Origin: an uncultured Alistipes sp.
Lineage (GTDB): Bacteria; Bacteroidota; Bacteroidia; Bacteroidales; Rikenellaceae
Length of the DNA: 34,906 nucleotides
Assembly: GCA_944322375.1 (NCBI GenBank)
Contig: CALUOX010000021.1
Location: 1 to 34,906 of the forward strand
Reading direction: 5' to 3'
Within the stretch, counting starts at the first letter, position 1. Each line of letters starts with the position of its first letter. This document shows, one piece after another, positions 15,998 through 24,633 of this stretch. The notes under the pieces are model-generated. The model was given only the letters and a program-made list of their open reading frames with translations. It was not told where the DNA came from and searched no databases. The position numbers and the translations under genes were made by a program.

Positions 15998-17314
15998 ATG
16001 AAACTGAAACATATCATTCTGTTTTCCGCCGCCATGCTGCTTGGCAGTTGCGAGGCGGACCATCGCAACGACAACCTGATGGATTCCGTCGTCTATCTGC
16101 TCAACAGCAACATGCAGACGGCCGACATGTACGATGTCGAAGAGTCGAGCGACTACATCATCCGGGCCTTCAGCAGCGGCTACGAAGTAACCCCCAGTAC
16201 GCTCAGAATCATCAATGCTTCAGATGTCTTGTCCGACTACAACCAGAACCACGGCACCTCGTACAAGGAGCTCGATGCCGAATATTATCAGATGCTCTCC
16301 ACGTCGGCATCCGTTTCCAAAGATAATCCGCACGCACAATTCATCGTGCGACTCCATGTTGACAAGATGAAGGGGCTGAGCGATCTGTCGGCCTACGTCA
16401 TACCGCTGCGGCTTCTCTCGACGCAGAGCCCCGTAAACGAGGAACTCGGCACGATACTGATCAACCCCCGCATGCTGGAGACGCAGGTACTGGTCAAAGA
16501 TGGCGGCAAGGTCGTTGAATGCGATCTGACACAGTCCACGAATCTCAATCTGACGACCTATGTGGAGTTCGACAACAAATGGGAGACTCAAACCGAATAT
16601 GCTTACGGCAAAGAGGTCCTCGATGCCTACAACAAGGCGCACGGCACCTCGTATCTGCCGCTTCCGGATGATGCACTGACCTTCACGCCGGCCCAACTGG
16701 AAATCGGAGCCAAGGAAGCCGTGTCGCACATCGAGATCGACCGTTCGAAGCTGTCACCCGCAAGTTTCTACACGCTTGCCGTACAGGTAAAGAGCAACTC
16801 CATGTTCAAGATCGGCGAGGAGAATACGGTGCTCTATCACATTTCGCTCTATCCGGTCTTCGACGACCGCAGCAAATGGACGCTCGTGGCCTGCAGTTCG
16901 TGGTACACCGGCCGCGGACCCGAACTGACCATCGACGGCGACGTATCGACCAAATTCGAGAACCGTTACAACACGATCGGTGAAGGCGACATCGAAACAC
17001 TGCCTGTTACCATCGACTGGAATCTCGGTCGTGACTGCTACTATGCCGGCATGAAACTCACACGTCGCAATGATTCGTACGTCACGGACCTCAAGGCCGG
17101 ATGGGTAGAGATGTCCGATGACGGCGAAAGCTGGATCCCCGTCCAGTCATTCGATTTCGGGACCTCCAAAACGGTTGTCGGGGACTTCCGTACGGAAGAG
17201 TGGCTCGGGGCCGGACGTTACCTGCGGCTGAAGATGACCGAATCGGGGCGTCCGGGACGCAAACTGGTTTCGGTATGCGAGTTCGAGCCGGTGTTGGTCG
17301 ATGCCGGCAACTGA
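15998..17314 (+). CDS. DUF1735-type lipoprotein with C-terminal discoidin-like domain
   Basis: A 438-residue surface lipoprotein (lipobox LGSC, cysteine near residue 18) with two tandem DUF1735/BT_3987-N-like modules. They can be matched by the internal repeat YNQNHGTSYKELDAEYY (about residue 78) and YNKAHGTSYLPLPDDAL (about residue 210), each followed by a strand-rich segment and an LSxxSxYxxPL-type end. The last 150 residues (from SKWTLVACSSWYTGRGPELTIDGD) resemble an F5/8 type C or discoidin carbohydrate-binding domain: DGDVSTKFENR, TIDWNLGRDCYYAGMKLTRR, VEMSDDGESWIPV and GRYLRLKMTES. Proteins of this layout act as glycan-binding partners of SusCD. Positioned 21 nt after susD, so in the same operon. 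No enzymatic residues are apparent. Confidence 0.85.
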   Translation: MKLKHIILFSAAMLLGSCEADHRNDNLMDSVVYLLNSNMQTADMYDVEESSDYIIRAFSSGYEVTPSTLRIINASDVLSDYNQNHGTSYKELDAEYYQMLSTSASVSKDNPHAQFIVRLHVDKMKGLSDLSAYVIPLRLLSTQSPVNEELGTILINPRMLETQVLVKDGGKVVECDLTQSTNLNLTTYVEFDNKWETQTEYAYGKEVLDAYNKAHGTSYLPLPDDALTFTPAQLEIGAKEAVSHIEIDRSKLSPASFYTLAVQVKSNSMFKIGEENTVLYHISLYPVFDDRSKWTLVACSSWYTGRGPELTIDGDVSTKFENRYNTIGEGDIETLPVTIDWNLGRDCYYAGMKLTRRNDSYVTDLKAGWVEMSDDGESWIPVQSFDFGTSKTVVGDFRTEEWLGAGRYLRLKMTESGRPGRKLVSVCEFEPVLVDAGN

Positions 17315-17340
17315 ATCCTTCCATGAATCGCTGAATTATC

Positions 17341-17377
17341 GGTATCGGCCCCGCCGTCTGCCGGCGGGGTCGATACC
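17341..17377 (+). terminator. GC-rich hairpin within the SUS operon
   Basis: A 16-bp stem, GGTATCGGCCCCGCCG against CGGCGGGGTCGATACC with one G-U pair, and a 5-nt loop TCTGC, 26 nt after the DUF1735 gene and 18 nt before the next start codon. No T-run follows. Likely an RNA-processing or attenuation point lowering expression of the gene that follows. Confidence 0.6.
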
Positions 17378-17395
17378 TGCCAAAGAACAAGCGCC

Positions 17396-18739
17396 ATGAA
17401 TTACGGTTTACTTTTCAGCACAATCGGCTTGTGCATTGCCGCTGCAGGCTGCTCGGACGACAACAGGTCGTCCGATTCCCCAACGGCCCTCGCATTCGGA
17501 ACATCCTCGAAAACCATTGAGGTGGGCGAAAGCTGCAACCTGACACTGCGCATACAGCAATCCGGCAGTGCGGACGAAACGGCCTACGACATGGCCGGCA
17601 ATCCTTTGGGTGTTACGTTCCGCTCCTCATCGCCGCAAACCGTTTCGGTCGATGCCCAAGGGACGATCACCGGCCGGAATATCGGTCAGGCAACCGTAAC
17701 GGCGGAAACGGCCGCAGGATCCGCCCGATGCGCAATCGGCATCACCGTCGTCTCCTCCAATACGGCATGGATAGACGCCCCGCTGAACGACGGGATCATC
17801 CTCAGCCGATTCGTGCGGCTTCCGGCCAATACGGTCATGCAAAGTTTCGACATCGACTCCGGCGGCGAGATTTTCTATACGCAGGTAACGGACAAATACA
17901 AGATTCTGGTTTCACGCAGCACCCCCGATCAAGAGGCTTCGGAGTACATGACACTCTGTTTCCACGGACACTCCTCCAACATGGCCGTCGAGGAGGAGGG
18001 CGACGAGCGGTTCATCTGGGTGGGCAACTATGCCAACAGGGTCGATGACGGAAACTATTGGCACGAACAGGTCGTTTCGCGCATCCGCTACAACCCCGGC
18101 TCAACACACTATTCCTGGAACTCCGATGAAAACTACTTCATCGAGGCAGGGTGTCTCAACATGAATCCGGCAATCGACGTGGAAAACGACCGGCTGGCGA
18201 TCCTATATACCCGTCCCGACACTCCGAATCGTTACTGCTGGGCCGTCTATTCGCTGAGCGAAGCCAAAGCTCTCCCCACAGAAACCGTCACGCTCCAGCC
18301 TCTCTCCTACGGCGGGGAAACGGACAACTATCCCCTTCAAACAGCCGTCACACCCGAAGTACCCGTTCGCAATCTTTCCCGGCTGCAACCTGTTGCAGAA
18401 TTCAGCATTCCGACACCTGCCGTTGCGTGGCAGGGATACGAGATACACGACGGCCGCATGTATCTCATGGAAGGAACGAGCGGCGACAACAACGGCACGA
18501 CCGGAGAAGCCTACATGACGGTCTACGATTTTGAAGGGCGCACCGTACTGCCCCGCACCAAAGTCCAGGCCATTTCCGACCTGAAGGCGCTGGCAGAGGC
18601 AGGCATTACCGAAAGCGGGTATATCGAGTCCGAAGGGGTGAAAATCCGGCGCGGCAAGCTTTTTCTGGGATTTGCCTCACAATCGAAAAAAGACGGCAAC
18701 CGCCGTCGAGCCAATATTTTCCAGTACGAACTTCCTTAA
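17396..18739 (+). CDS. Lipoprotein with Ig-like domain and helveticin-J-like beta-propeller
   Basis: A 447-residue lipoprotein: signal peptide with lipobox AAGC (cysteine near 18) and a following SDDNRSSDS stretch suited to surface export. Residues about 30-122 form a bacterial Ig-like domain of Big_2 type (KTIEVGESCNLTLRI, SVDAQGTITGRNIGQATVTAE). Residues about 130-447 have short blade-like repeats resembling the helveticin J / teichoic-acid-synthesis-C-like propeller: MQSFDIDSGGEIFYTQVTD, LCFHGHSSNMAVEE, MNPAIDVENDRLAILYT and WQGYEIHDGRMYLMEGT. This likeness is by eye and moderate; a generic carbohydrate-binding propeller is the alternative. As the last gene of the SUS operon it most likely binds or processes the target glycan at the cell surface. 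No catalytic residues recognised. Confidence 0.72.
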   Translation: MNYGLLFSTIGLCIAAAGCSDDNRSSDSPTALAFGTSSKTIEVGESCNLTLRIQQSGSADETAYDMAGNPLGVTFRSSSPQTVSVDAQGTITGRNIGQATVTAETAAGSARCAIGITVVSSNTAWIDAPLNDGIILSRFVRLPANTVMQSFDIDSGGEIFYTQVTDKYKILVSRSTPDQEASEYMTLCFHGHSSNMAVEEEGDERFIWVGNYANRVDDGNYWHEQVVSRIRYNPGSTHYSWNSDENYFIEAGCLNMNPAIDVENDRLAILYTRPDTPNRYCWAVYSLSEAKALPTETVTLQPLSYGGETDNYPLQTAVTPEVPVRNLSRLQPVAEFSIPTPAVAWQGYEIHDGRMYLMEGTSGDNNGTTGEAYMTVYDFEGRTVLPRTKVQAISDLKALAEAGITESGYIESEGVKIRRGKLFLGFASQSKKDGNRRRANIFQYELP

Positions 18740-18754
18740 CTCGAACCACACGAA

Positions 18755-18809
18755 GTCGGATTCCGCACGATTTCCGGGAATATTTTCAGAGGAAATGAAA
18801 AAATCCGAC
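18755..18809 (+). terminator. Bulged hairpin at the end of the SUS operon
   Basis: Outer arms GTCGGATT (18755-18762) and AATCCGAC (18802-18809), inner arms ATTTCC (18770-18775) and GGAAAT (18791-18796), 15 nt after the operon's last stop. Probable 3' end of the SUS transcript. Confidence 0.45.
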
Positions 18810-18837
18810 CGTTACGGCTGACTTTTAAGGACTTGTA

Positions 18838-18868
18838 TTTGAATTTTCAAAGAAAAACCCTATATTTG
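18838..18868 (+). promoter_or_regulatory. Consensus Bacteroidetes promoter for the GH27 gene
   Basis: TTTG at 18838-18841, a 19-nt spacer, then TATATTTG at 18861-18868: both boxes match the primary-sigma consensus (TTTG / TAnnTTTG) at the ideal spacing. It gives a leader of about 65 nt to the GH27 ATG at 18938. Confidence 0.82.
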
Positions 18869-18937
18869 TATGAAGATATCCTATGTTTCGATTGGTACAT
18901 GCATATATAGATGTCTAACTTAAAATCAAATCGAATC

Positions 18938-20533
18938 ATGCAACGACTACTCGCGTTTTTCTTCGCGGCCGCGCTTCTGTGGACACCCGCATGGAGCCAG
19001 TCGGCCCCCGACGCCCCGGTGCCAGATCTCTCGCAGTACATTCTCACCCCGCCCGCGCCGCCTACTCCCCGCATCAACGGGGCGAAGGTCTTCGGGGCAC
19101 GTCCCGGCTCGGAGTTTCTCTTCGCCATACCGGCATCCGGAGACAGACCCATGACATTCACCGCCGAAGGTCTGCCCAAAGGACTCTCCCTCGATCCCTC
19201 GACCGGCTTCATCACGGGCCGCGTCAAGAAGCAGGGCACCTACCTCGTCAAACTCACCGCACGGAACAGTCTCGGCGAGGCATCCAGCGAGTTCCGCATC
19301 GTCATCGGCGACCGCATCGCCCTTACCCCGCCGATGGGCTGGAATTCATGGAACTGCTGGGCACGGGACGTCACGCAGGAACAGGTGCTGTCATCGGCCC
19401 GCGCGATGGTCGATAAAGGACTCGTCAACCACGGCTGGACCTATATCAACATCGACGACGGCTGGCAGGGCCGGCGCGGCGGGAAATACAATGCCATACA
19501 ACCCAATGAAAAGTTTCCCGACATGGCCGGTCTGACCCGCCAGATCCACGACATGGGACTCAAGCTCGGTATCTACTCCACTCCCTGGGTCGGAACATAT
19601 GCCGCACATATCGGCAGTTATTCCGATAATCCCGACGGTGTGAACCAGTGGATCAAGGACGGACTGCACAACGAGAATTTCCGTTACGAGAAACCAAACG
19701 GCAATTACTGGGAAGACCGCAAGGAGTTCTATCACCTTGGCGACTATTCGTTCGTCGAGGCCGATGCCAAACAGTGGGCCGAATGGCAGATCGACTACCT
19801 CAAATACGACTGGAACCCCAATGACCTCTATCATGTCAAGGAGATGCACGACGCACTTCGGAAGACCAACCGCGACATCGTCTACAGCCTGTCGAACTCG
19901 GCGCCCTATGCCGATGCGCCGCTGTGGGTCGAATATGCCGATTGCTGGCGTACGACGGGCGACATCCGTGATACATGGAAAAGCATCTCCTCGATCGGCT
20001 TCTCGCAGCAGAAGTGGGCTCCTTTCTGCGGGCCCGGGCACTGGCCCGATGCCGACATGCTCGTTGTCGGACTGGTCGGCTGGGGGCCGAAACTCCACGC
20101 TACGCAGCTGACGGCCGACGAACAATACACGCACATGTCTCTGTGGGCGCTGCTGTCGTCGCCGCTGCTGATCGGGTGCGATCTGGCACGGCTCGACGAC
20201 TTCACGCTCTCGCTGCTTACCAACGACGAAGTGATCGCCGTCAATCAGGACCCGCTCGGCATACAGGCGCAACCTGTCTGGCAGAAGGGCGATCTGGTTA
20301 TCTACGCCAAACATCTTGAGGACGGATCAATGGCGGTCGGGCTCTTCAACAAGAGCCTCAAGGCAGAGAATATCTCCTTCACGCTCAAGTCGCTCGGTTT
20401 GCGCGGAAAACAGACCATCCGAGATCTGTGGCGGCAGAAAGACCTCGTGGAGACCGCTGACGCATTTTCCACGACCGTTTCCCCGCACGGAGTTGTCCTG
20501 CTCAAGATAACCCCCGGCAATCCCGCCGACTGA
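18938..20533 (+). CDS. GH27 alpha-galactosidase with N-terminal Ig-like (putative He_PIG) domain
   Basis: A 531-residue secreted glycosidase releasing terminal alpha-linked galactose (for example raffinose-family sugars, galactomannan side chains, or host alpha-Gal/B-antigen). It starts with a Sec signal peptide (MQRLLAFFFAAALLWTPAWSQ) without lipobox, so it is likely periplasmic. Residues about 45-120 are an Ig-like module (GSEFLFAIPASG, GLPKGLSLDPSTGFITG). The GH27 barrel begins LTPPMGWNSWNCWA and contains YINIDDGWQG. The nucleophile is Asp291 in LKYDWN and the acid/base is Asp342 in WRTTGDI; GPGHWPDADML and LLIGCDL are further family marks. A C-terminal beta-sandwich follows. An ATG at 18911 is an alternative start, but 18938 gives the clean signal peptide. 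It has its own promoter and terminator, separate from the sigma-controlled operon. Confidence 0.94.
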   Translation: MQRLLAFFFAAALLWTPAWSQSAPDAPVPDLSQYILTPPAPPTPRINGAKVFGARPGSEFLFAIPASGDRPMTFTAEGLPKGLSLDPSTGFITGRVKKQGTYLVKLTARNSLGEASSEFRIVIGDRIALTPPMGWNSWNCWARDVTQEQVLSSARAMVDKGLVNHGWTYINIDDGWQGRRGGKYNAIQPNEKFPDMAGLTRQIHDMGLKLGIYSTPWVGTYAAHIGSYSDNPDGVNQWIKDGLHNENFRYEKPNGNYWEDRKEFYHLGDYSFVEADAKQWAEWQIDYLKYDWNPNDLYHVKEMHDALRKTNRDIVYSLSNSAPYADAPLWVEYADCWRTTGDIRDTWKSISSIGFSQQKWAPFCGPGHWPDADMLVVGLVGWGPKLHATQLTADEQYTHMSLWALLSSPLLIGCDLARLDDFTLSLLTNDEVIAVNQDPLGIQAQPVWQKGDLVIYAKHLEDGSMAVGLFNKSLKAENISFTLKSLGLRGKQTIRDLWRQKDLVETADAFSTTVSPHGVVLLKITPGNPAD

Positions 20534-20584
20534 GATCCTCCCCTGCCGTCAAGAGGATCTGACCGCTCCGGCGTTCAACCGCAC

Positions 20585-20610
20585 AGGCTTTCCCGTTTTC
20601 GGGGAAGCCT
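20585..20610 (+). terminator. Intrinsic-like terminator after the GH27 gene
   Basis: 11-bp stem AGGCTTTCCCG / CGGGGAAGCCT with one T-G pair and a TTTT loop, followed by TTCTT, 51 nt after the stop codon. Confidence 0.7.
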
Positions 20611-20768
20611 TTCTTGCGAATGATCTTCTGCCGGCACTACGCGGACAAGCCGTTGCAAAGCATATTCCGCGCACAACTCAGCCGTTAAATTCAAGACCTG
20701 CTCCGGCAAAAGCCTCCACTTGCATTTGAAAATGGTCTTCGGAGAGACCGTCAGCCAAAAACATCGTC

Positions 20769-20922
20769 CCGAAAACAAGACTGCAGAGCACCTCCGGGAA
20801 TATGTCCCCGAAAAAATCCCGTTCCGAAAACAACGCCGGCGGGAACGCTTCGTCGAGGGTCCCGACCCCGAAAACTGCTCCTCCGAAACGGTTCCACCAC
20901 CCGAAAAACGACACTCCGAAAA
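20769..20922. repeat. Irregular cluster of CCGAAAA heptamers
   Basis: Six exact CCGAAAA copies at 20769, 20808, 20824, 20868, 20901 and 20916, and a seventh near-copy CCGAAAC at 20883, all on the plus strand within 154 nt with spacings of 14-44 nt. No coding explanation. Could be a protein-binding array or decayed low-complexity sequence. Confidence 0.6.
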
Positions 20923-20938
20923 CAACGGACACAAATAC

Positions 20939-20970
20939 GCAAGGGGCATCCTCGCGAGGACGCCCCTTGC
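20939..20970 (-). terminator. Hairpin terminator downstream of yidC
   Basis: 16-bp arms GCAAGGGGCATCCTCG / CGAGGACGCCCCTTGC with one A-C mismatch, 23 nt after the yidC stop on the minus strand. The following minus-strand bases (GTATTTGTG) are only weakly T-rich. Confidence 0.6.
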
Positions 20971-20993
20971 CATAACGGTTGCCGGAAGAAGGA

Positions 20994-22943
20994 TCAACGG
21001 CGTTTTTTCCCGCCTTGCGCCTTTCCGCGCTGCATGGCTTCCTGCTGACGCATCAGCTCCTCATACCGCAGCTGGAACTTCGATTTTTTGCGGTTCTTCG
21101 CCTTGCTGGCGTTGGCCTCCATGATGGCATGGATCTTCCCGTCATCGACCATGCGCCGGATCAGGAAGGTCTGCGCAATGGTCAACAGGTTGAACAGCAG
21201 ATAGTAATAGCACAATCCGCTCGAATAGTCATTGAACCAGCACAACATGAAGATCGGCATCAGATAGACCATCATGAACTTCATGCCGGCCATTTGCGGC
21301 TGTGCCGATGAGGTCTGCTGATAACTGATGTAGGAGAAAGCGAAGGTCGATAAGGCCATCAGCAAGGCAAACAGACTGACATGGTCGCCGTAGAAGGGAA
21401 TCGAGAAGGGCAGGTTCAGGATGCTGTCATACGACGAAAGGTCGTGCGCCCAGAAAAGCGGCTGCCCGCGCAGTTCGATCGACGAGGGGAAAAAGCGGAA
21501 CATGGCGATCAGGATCGGGAACTGGATCAGCAACGGGATACAGCCTCCCATCGGATTGATTCCCGCCTTTTTGTAGAGCGCCATCATCTCCTGCTGCTTT
21601 TTCATGGCGTCCTCCTGCCGGGGATACTTCGCATTCAGGGCATCCATCTCGGGTTTGATGATCCGCATCTTGGCCTGCGAGATATAGCTCTTGTAGGTCA
21701 GCGGCGAAACGATCACCTTGATCAGAATGGCCAGGATAAGGATGATCCAGCCGTAACTGCCTATATACTGGCGCAGGAAGTCGAAGACCGGAATAACCAG
21801 CCAGCGGCTCACCCAACCGATGATTCCCCAACCCATCGGGATGAGCCGGTCGAGCAGCAGCGTCTCCCCCTGCGCATTGTCGATTTTCTTCAGCACGGCA
21901 TACTTGTTCGGGCCGAAGTAGAACGAGAAGTCATACTGTTCGGTCTGCGCCGTATAGGGCACGGCCGTCGAGGTTGAGAAGGATTTGATCAGACCGGAGT
22001 CGGGAGCGGCCGTACTGTAAGCCACATCGGCATAACTGAAATTGCCGTTGCGGGCGATGAGCACCGACGAGAAGAACTGCTGTTTGAAGGCGATCCACTC
22101 CACCGACGACGAAATCTTCTCCTCCTTGTCGCCTTCGCTCATCGACAGGTCGTCGATCGAGCCCTCTCCCGGAATACGGTAAGCGACCGTCGTGTACATG
22201 TTCTCGTTCTTGAAGCCGCGCTCATTCTGGTACGACGTGTTGCTCCAGTCGATACCGATGCTGCTCTGGTTGGACATGTAGGGGGCCATGTTGATCAACC
22301 GCACCGTGTAATCGACCAGATAGTCGCGCGACGGAACCGCTGCATCATAGACAACATATTCATACTCCAGCGCGGCATCGGGGGCCACGGCCAGCCGCAT
22401 GCGAACAACCTGCGACGAATCGCGCAACTCGACGGGATCCGCCGTAAAGGTATAGTCCGACGTATTGACCTTGACGTTGTTCAGACCGTTCTTGATGAAG
22501 AACGAGAGGTCGAATTTTGCACTCTCCGGGACAAAAAGCTCCACCGGTTCATTCCGCTCGTCCCGCTTTCCGTAACGGGTGTACTCCTTGAGCGTCACGG
22601 AGTGCACGATACCGCCGCGTGTCGAGAAGACGATCCGGAAGACATCGTTGTCCACGGTTATCAGCTCCGGCTCGGCATTTTTGGCGGCAGCGAGACGGTC
22701 GCCCAGCAGGGCGACTTCACGTGCCCGAGCTGCCGAATCGGGCTGGATCGGGACCATCGGGTCGATGAATTCGACAACCGACGCTGTCGAATCAGCGGCT
22801 GCCGGGTTTGCCAATTCGGGATGGGCGGCTTCATAGGCCGCCATCTCTTCCTGATATTTCTGTTGCTGACGGGAACTGTAAATTGTAAAACCGAAAAAGA
22901 TGACACCGATCAGAACGATGCCGATGATTGATCTTTTATCCAT
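20994..22943 (-). CDS. yidC: Membrane protein insertase YidC
   Basis: A 649-residue YidC/Oxa1 insertase that folds and inserts inner-membrane proteins with or without SecYEG. It starts with an N-terminal anchor helix (SIIGIVLIGVIFFGFTIY) and a long periplasmic beta-supersandwich (about 30-370). The conserved core follows: IGSYGWIILILAILIKVIVSPLTYKSYISQAKM with the conserved hydrophilic-groove Lys/Tyr neighbourhood, the cytoplasmic coiled segment with MKKQQEMMALYKKAGINPMGGCIPLLIQFPILIAMF, and further membrane segments near 520 and 560-595. The C-terminal tail is highly basic (KNRKKSKFQLRY, RGKAQGGKKRR), typical of ribosome-binding YidC. Last gene of the DUF349-pyrG-yidC unit, 21 nt after pyrG. 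Confidence 0.96.
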   Translation of the reverse strand: MDKRSIIGIVLIGVIFFGFTIYSSRQQQKYQEEMAAYEAAHPELANPAAADSTASVVEFIDPMVPIQPDSAARAREVALLGDRLAAAKNAEPELITVDNDVFRIVFSTRGGIVHSVTLKEYTRYGKRDERNEPVELFVPESAKFDLSFFIKNGLNNVKVNTSDYTFTADPVELRDSSQVVRMRLAVAPDAALEYEYVVYDAAVPSRDYLVDYTVRLINMAPYMSNQSSIGIDWSNTSYQNERGFKNENMYTTVAYRIPGEGSIDDLSMSEGDKEEKISSSVEWIAFKQQFFSSVLIARNGNFSYADVAYSTAAPDSGLIKSFSTSTAVPYTAQTEQYDFSFYFGPNKYAVLKKIDNAQGETLLLDRLIPMGWGIIGWVSRWLVIPVFDFLRQYIGSYGWIILILAILIKVIVSPLTYKSYISQAKMRIIKPEMDALNAKYPRQEDAMKKQQEMMALYKKAGINPMGGCIPLLIQFPILIAMFRFFPSSIELRGQPLFWAHDLSSYDSILNLPFSIPFYGDHVSLFALLMALSTFAFSYISYQQTSSAQPQMAGMKFMMVYLMPIFMLCWFNDYSSGLCYYYLLFNLLTIAQTFLIRRMVDDGKIHAIMEANASKAKNRKKSKFQLRYEELMRQQEAMQRGKAQGGKKRR

Positions 22944-22964
22944 TCGAACGTCGCAAAACGAAGA

Positions 22965-24584
22965 TTAGTTGCCACTATGTTTCAAAGCCGCAGCCACGAA
23001 GGCCACGAACAGCGGATGCGGACGACGCACCGTACTTTTGTATTCGGGATGATACTGCGTACCTACGAACCAGGGGTGATTCTCCAGTTCAACCACCTCC
23101 ACCAGTCCGGTTTCAGGATTCGTGCCGACGGCCTTCATGCCGTGCGCCTCGAAATCGGCCAGATAGTCGTTGTTGAACTCGTAACGGTGACGGTGCCGCT
23201 CGACGATATCGGTCGTACCATAGGCCTCGGCCGCCTTCGAGCCGGGCAGCAGCTGGCAGGGGTAACCGCCCAGACGCATCGTACCGCCCTTTGCCGTCAC
23301 ACCCTTCTGCTCCTCCATGAGATCGATGACCGGATGCTTCGTCGAAGGATCCATCTCGGTGGAGTTTGCATCCTTGAACTTGAGTACGTCACGTGCGAAC
23401 TCGATTACGGCGCACTGCATGCCCAGACAGATGCCGAGGAACGGCACTCCGTGTTCACGGGCATAACGCACCGCAACAATCTTTCCCTCAATGCCGCGGT
23501 TTCCGAATCCGGGAGCAACCAGGATGGCTGCCATCTTGCCCAGTTTCTCTTCGACATTCGTATCGTCAAGCTTCTCGGAGTTGATGTAGCGCACCTTGAC
23601 CTTGCAGTCGTTCATCGCTCCGGCATGGATGAACGCTTCGCTGATCGATTTGTAGGCATCGGGCAGCTCGGTATATTTTCCGACCAGGGCGACCTCGATC
23701 CGGTGATGGGGATTCTTGATCTTCTCGACAAACGCCTTCCACTGCTCCATGTCGGGTTCGCTGTCGGCCGGCAGATCGAGTTTCGACAACAGAACCTCGT
23801 CAAGATGCTGTTCATGCATGCGCAGCGGCACCTCATAGATCGTTGGCACATCGATGGACTCCATGACGGCATTGGCATCGACATTGCAGAACAGCGCCAA
23901 CTTGCGGCGCAGGGCCTGCGACAACGAGTGCTCGGTGCGCAGCACCAGTACGTCGGGCTGCAGTCCGTTCTCCATCAGTGCCTTGACCGAATGCTGCGTA
24001 GGTTTCGTCTTCAGTTCGCCCGTAGCCGACAGGTAGGGAATAAGCGTCAGATGAACCAGCGCCGTATCCCGATAGCCCAGCGCATAACGCAGCTGACGCA
24101 CCGATTCGATAAAAGGCAGCGATTCGATATCGCCGACCGTACCGCCCAATTCCGTAATGATGATGTCATAGATCTTCTGCTGTGCAAGCAGCTGGATGCG
24201 GCGTTTGATTTCGTCGGTGATATGGGGCACGACCTGCACGGTTTTACCCAGGTAGTCGCCCCGACGCTCCTTTTCGATTACGGTTTTATAGATCTTGCCC
24301 GTGGTGACGTTGTTGGCTTTCGAGGTGGTGATCGACGTGAAACGTTCGTAGTGGCCCAGATCGAGATCAGTCTCGGTACCGTCCTCCGTCACGTAACACT
24401 CTCCATGTTCATAAGGATTGAGCGTACCGGGATCGACATTGATGTAGGGATCGAGTTTCTGGATCGTTACCGAATACCCGCGTCCCTGCAACAAACGGGC
24501 AATCGAGGCCGAGATGATACCTTTTCCAAGCGATGAGGCCACACCGCCGGTCACAAAGATGTACTTCGGTTTTTTGAGTTTCAT
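22965..24584 (-). CDS. pyrG: CTP synthase (glutamine-hydrolysing)
   Basis: A 539-residue enzyme making CTP from UTP, ATP and glutamine, the final step of pyrimidine ribonucleotide synthesis. The N-terminal amidoligase half (1 to about 270) opens with YIFVTGGVASSLGKGIISAS, the dethiobiotin-synthetase-like P-loop, and has the LDPYINVDPGTLNP and HGECYVTEDGTETDLDLGHYER motifs. The C-terminal class I glutamine amidotransferase half (about 290-539) has the oxyanion stretch LVAPGFGNRG, nucleophile Cys386 in GICLGMQ, and the His/Glu pair in YHPEYKS. Complete and of standard length. It lies 49 nt after the DUF349 gene and 21 nt before yidC, so cotranscription is likely. Confidence 0.97.
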   Translation of the reverse strand: MKLKKPKYIFVTGGVASSLGKGIISASIARLLQGRGYSVTIQKLDPYINVDPGTLNPYEHGECYVTEDGTETDLDLGHYERFTSITTSKANNVTTGKIYKTVIEKERRGDYLGKTVQVVPHITDEIKRRIQLLAQQKIYDIIITELGGTVGDIESLPFIESVRQLRYALGYRDTALVHLTLIPYLSATGELKTKPTQHSVKALMENGLQPDVLVLRTEHSLSQALRRKLALFCNVDANAVMESIDVPTIYEVPLRMHEQHLDEVLLSKLDLPADSEPDMEQWKAFVEKIKNPHHRIEVALVGKYTELPDAYKSISEAFIHAGAMNDCKVKVRYINSEKLDDTNVEEKLGKMAAILVAPGFGNRGIEGKIVAVRYAREHGVPFLGICLGMQCAVIEFARDVLKFKDANSTEMDPSTKHPVIDLMEEQKGVTAKGGTMRLGGYPCQLLPGSKAAEAYGTTDIVERHRHRYEFNNDYLADFEAHGMKAVGTNPETGLVEVVELENHPWFVGTQYHPEYKSTVRRPHPLFVAFVAAALKHSGN

Positions 24585-24633
24585 ATGCTCTTATGGACGT
24601 ATTTCCGTATTGACTTCATAAAAATGTCCCGGC

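Larger units (their letters stand above)
20534..20993. other. Gene-free convergent region between GH27 and yidC
   Basis: 460 nt with no credible gene. It contains a terminator for each flanking gene (20585-20610 and 20939-20970) and a cluster of CCGAAAA motifs between. Minus-strand frames here translate into VFG-rich strings that simply mirror that motif. Confidence 0.55.

Noticed and set aside
20678-20932. Minus-strand frame with repeated VFG
   Set aside because: The repeats come from the CCGAAAA motif on the opposite strand; no start context or homology.
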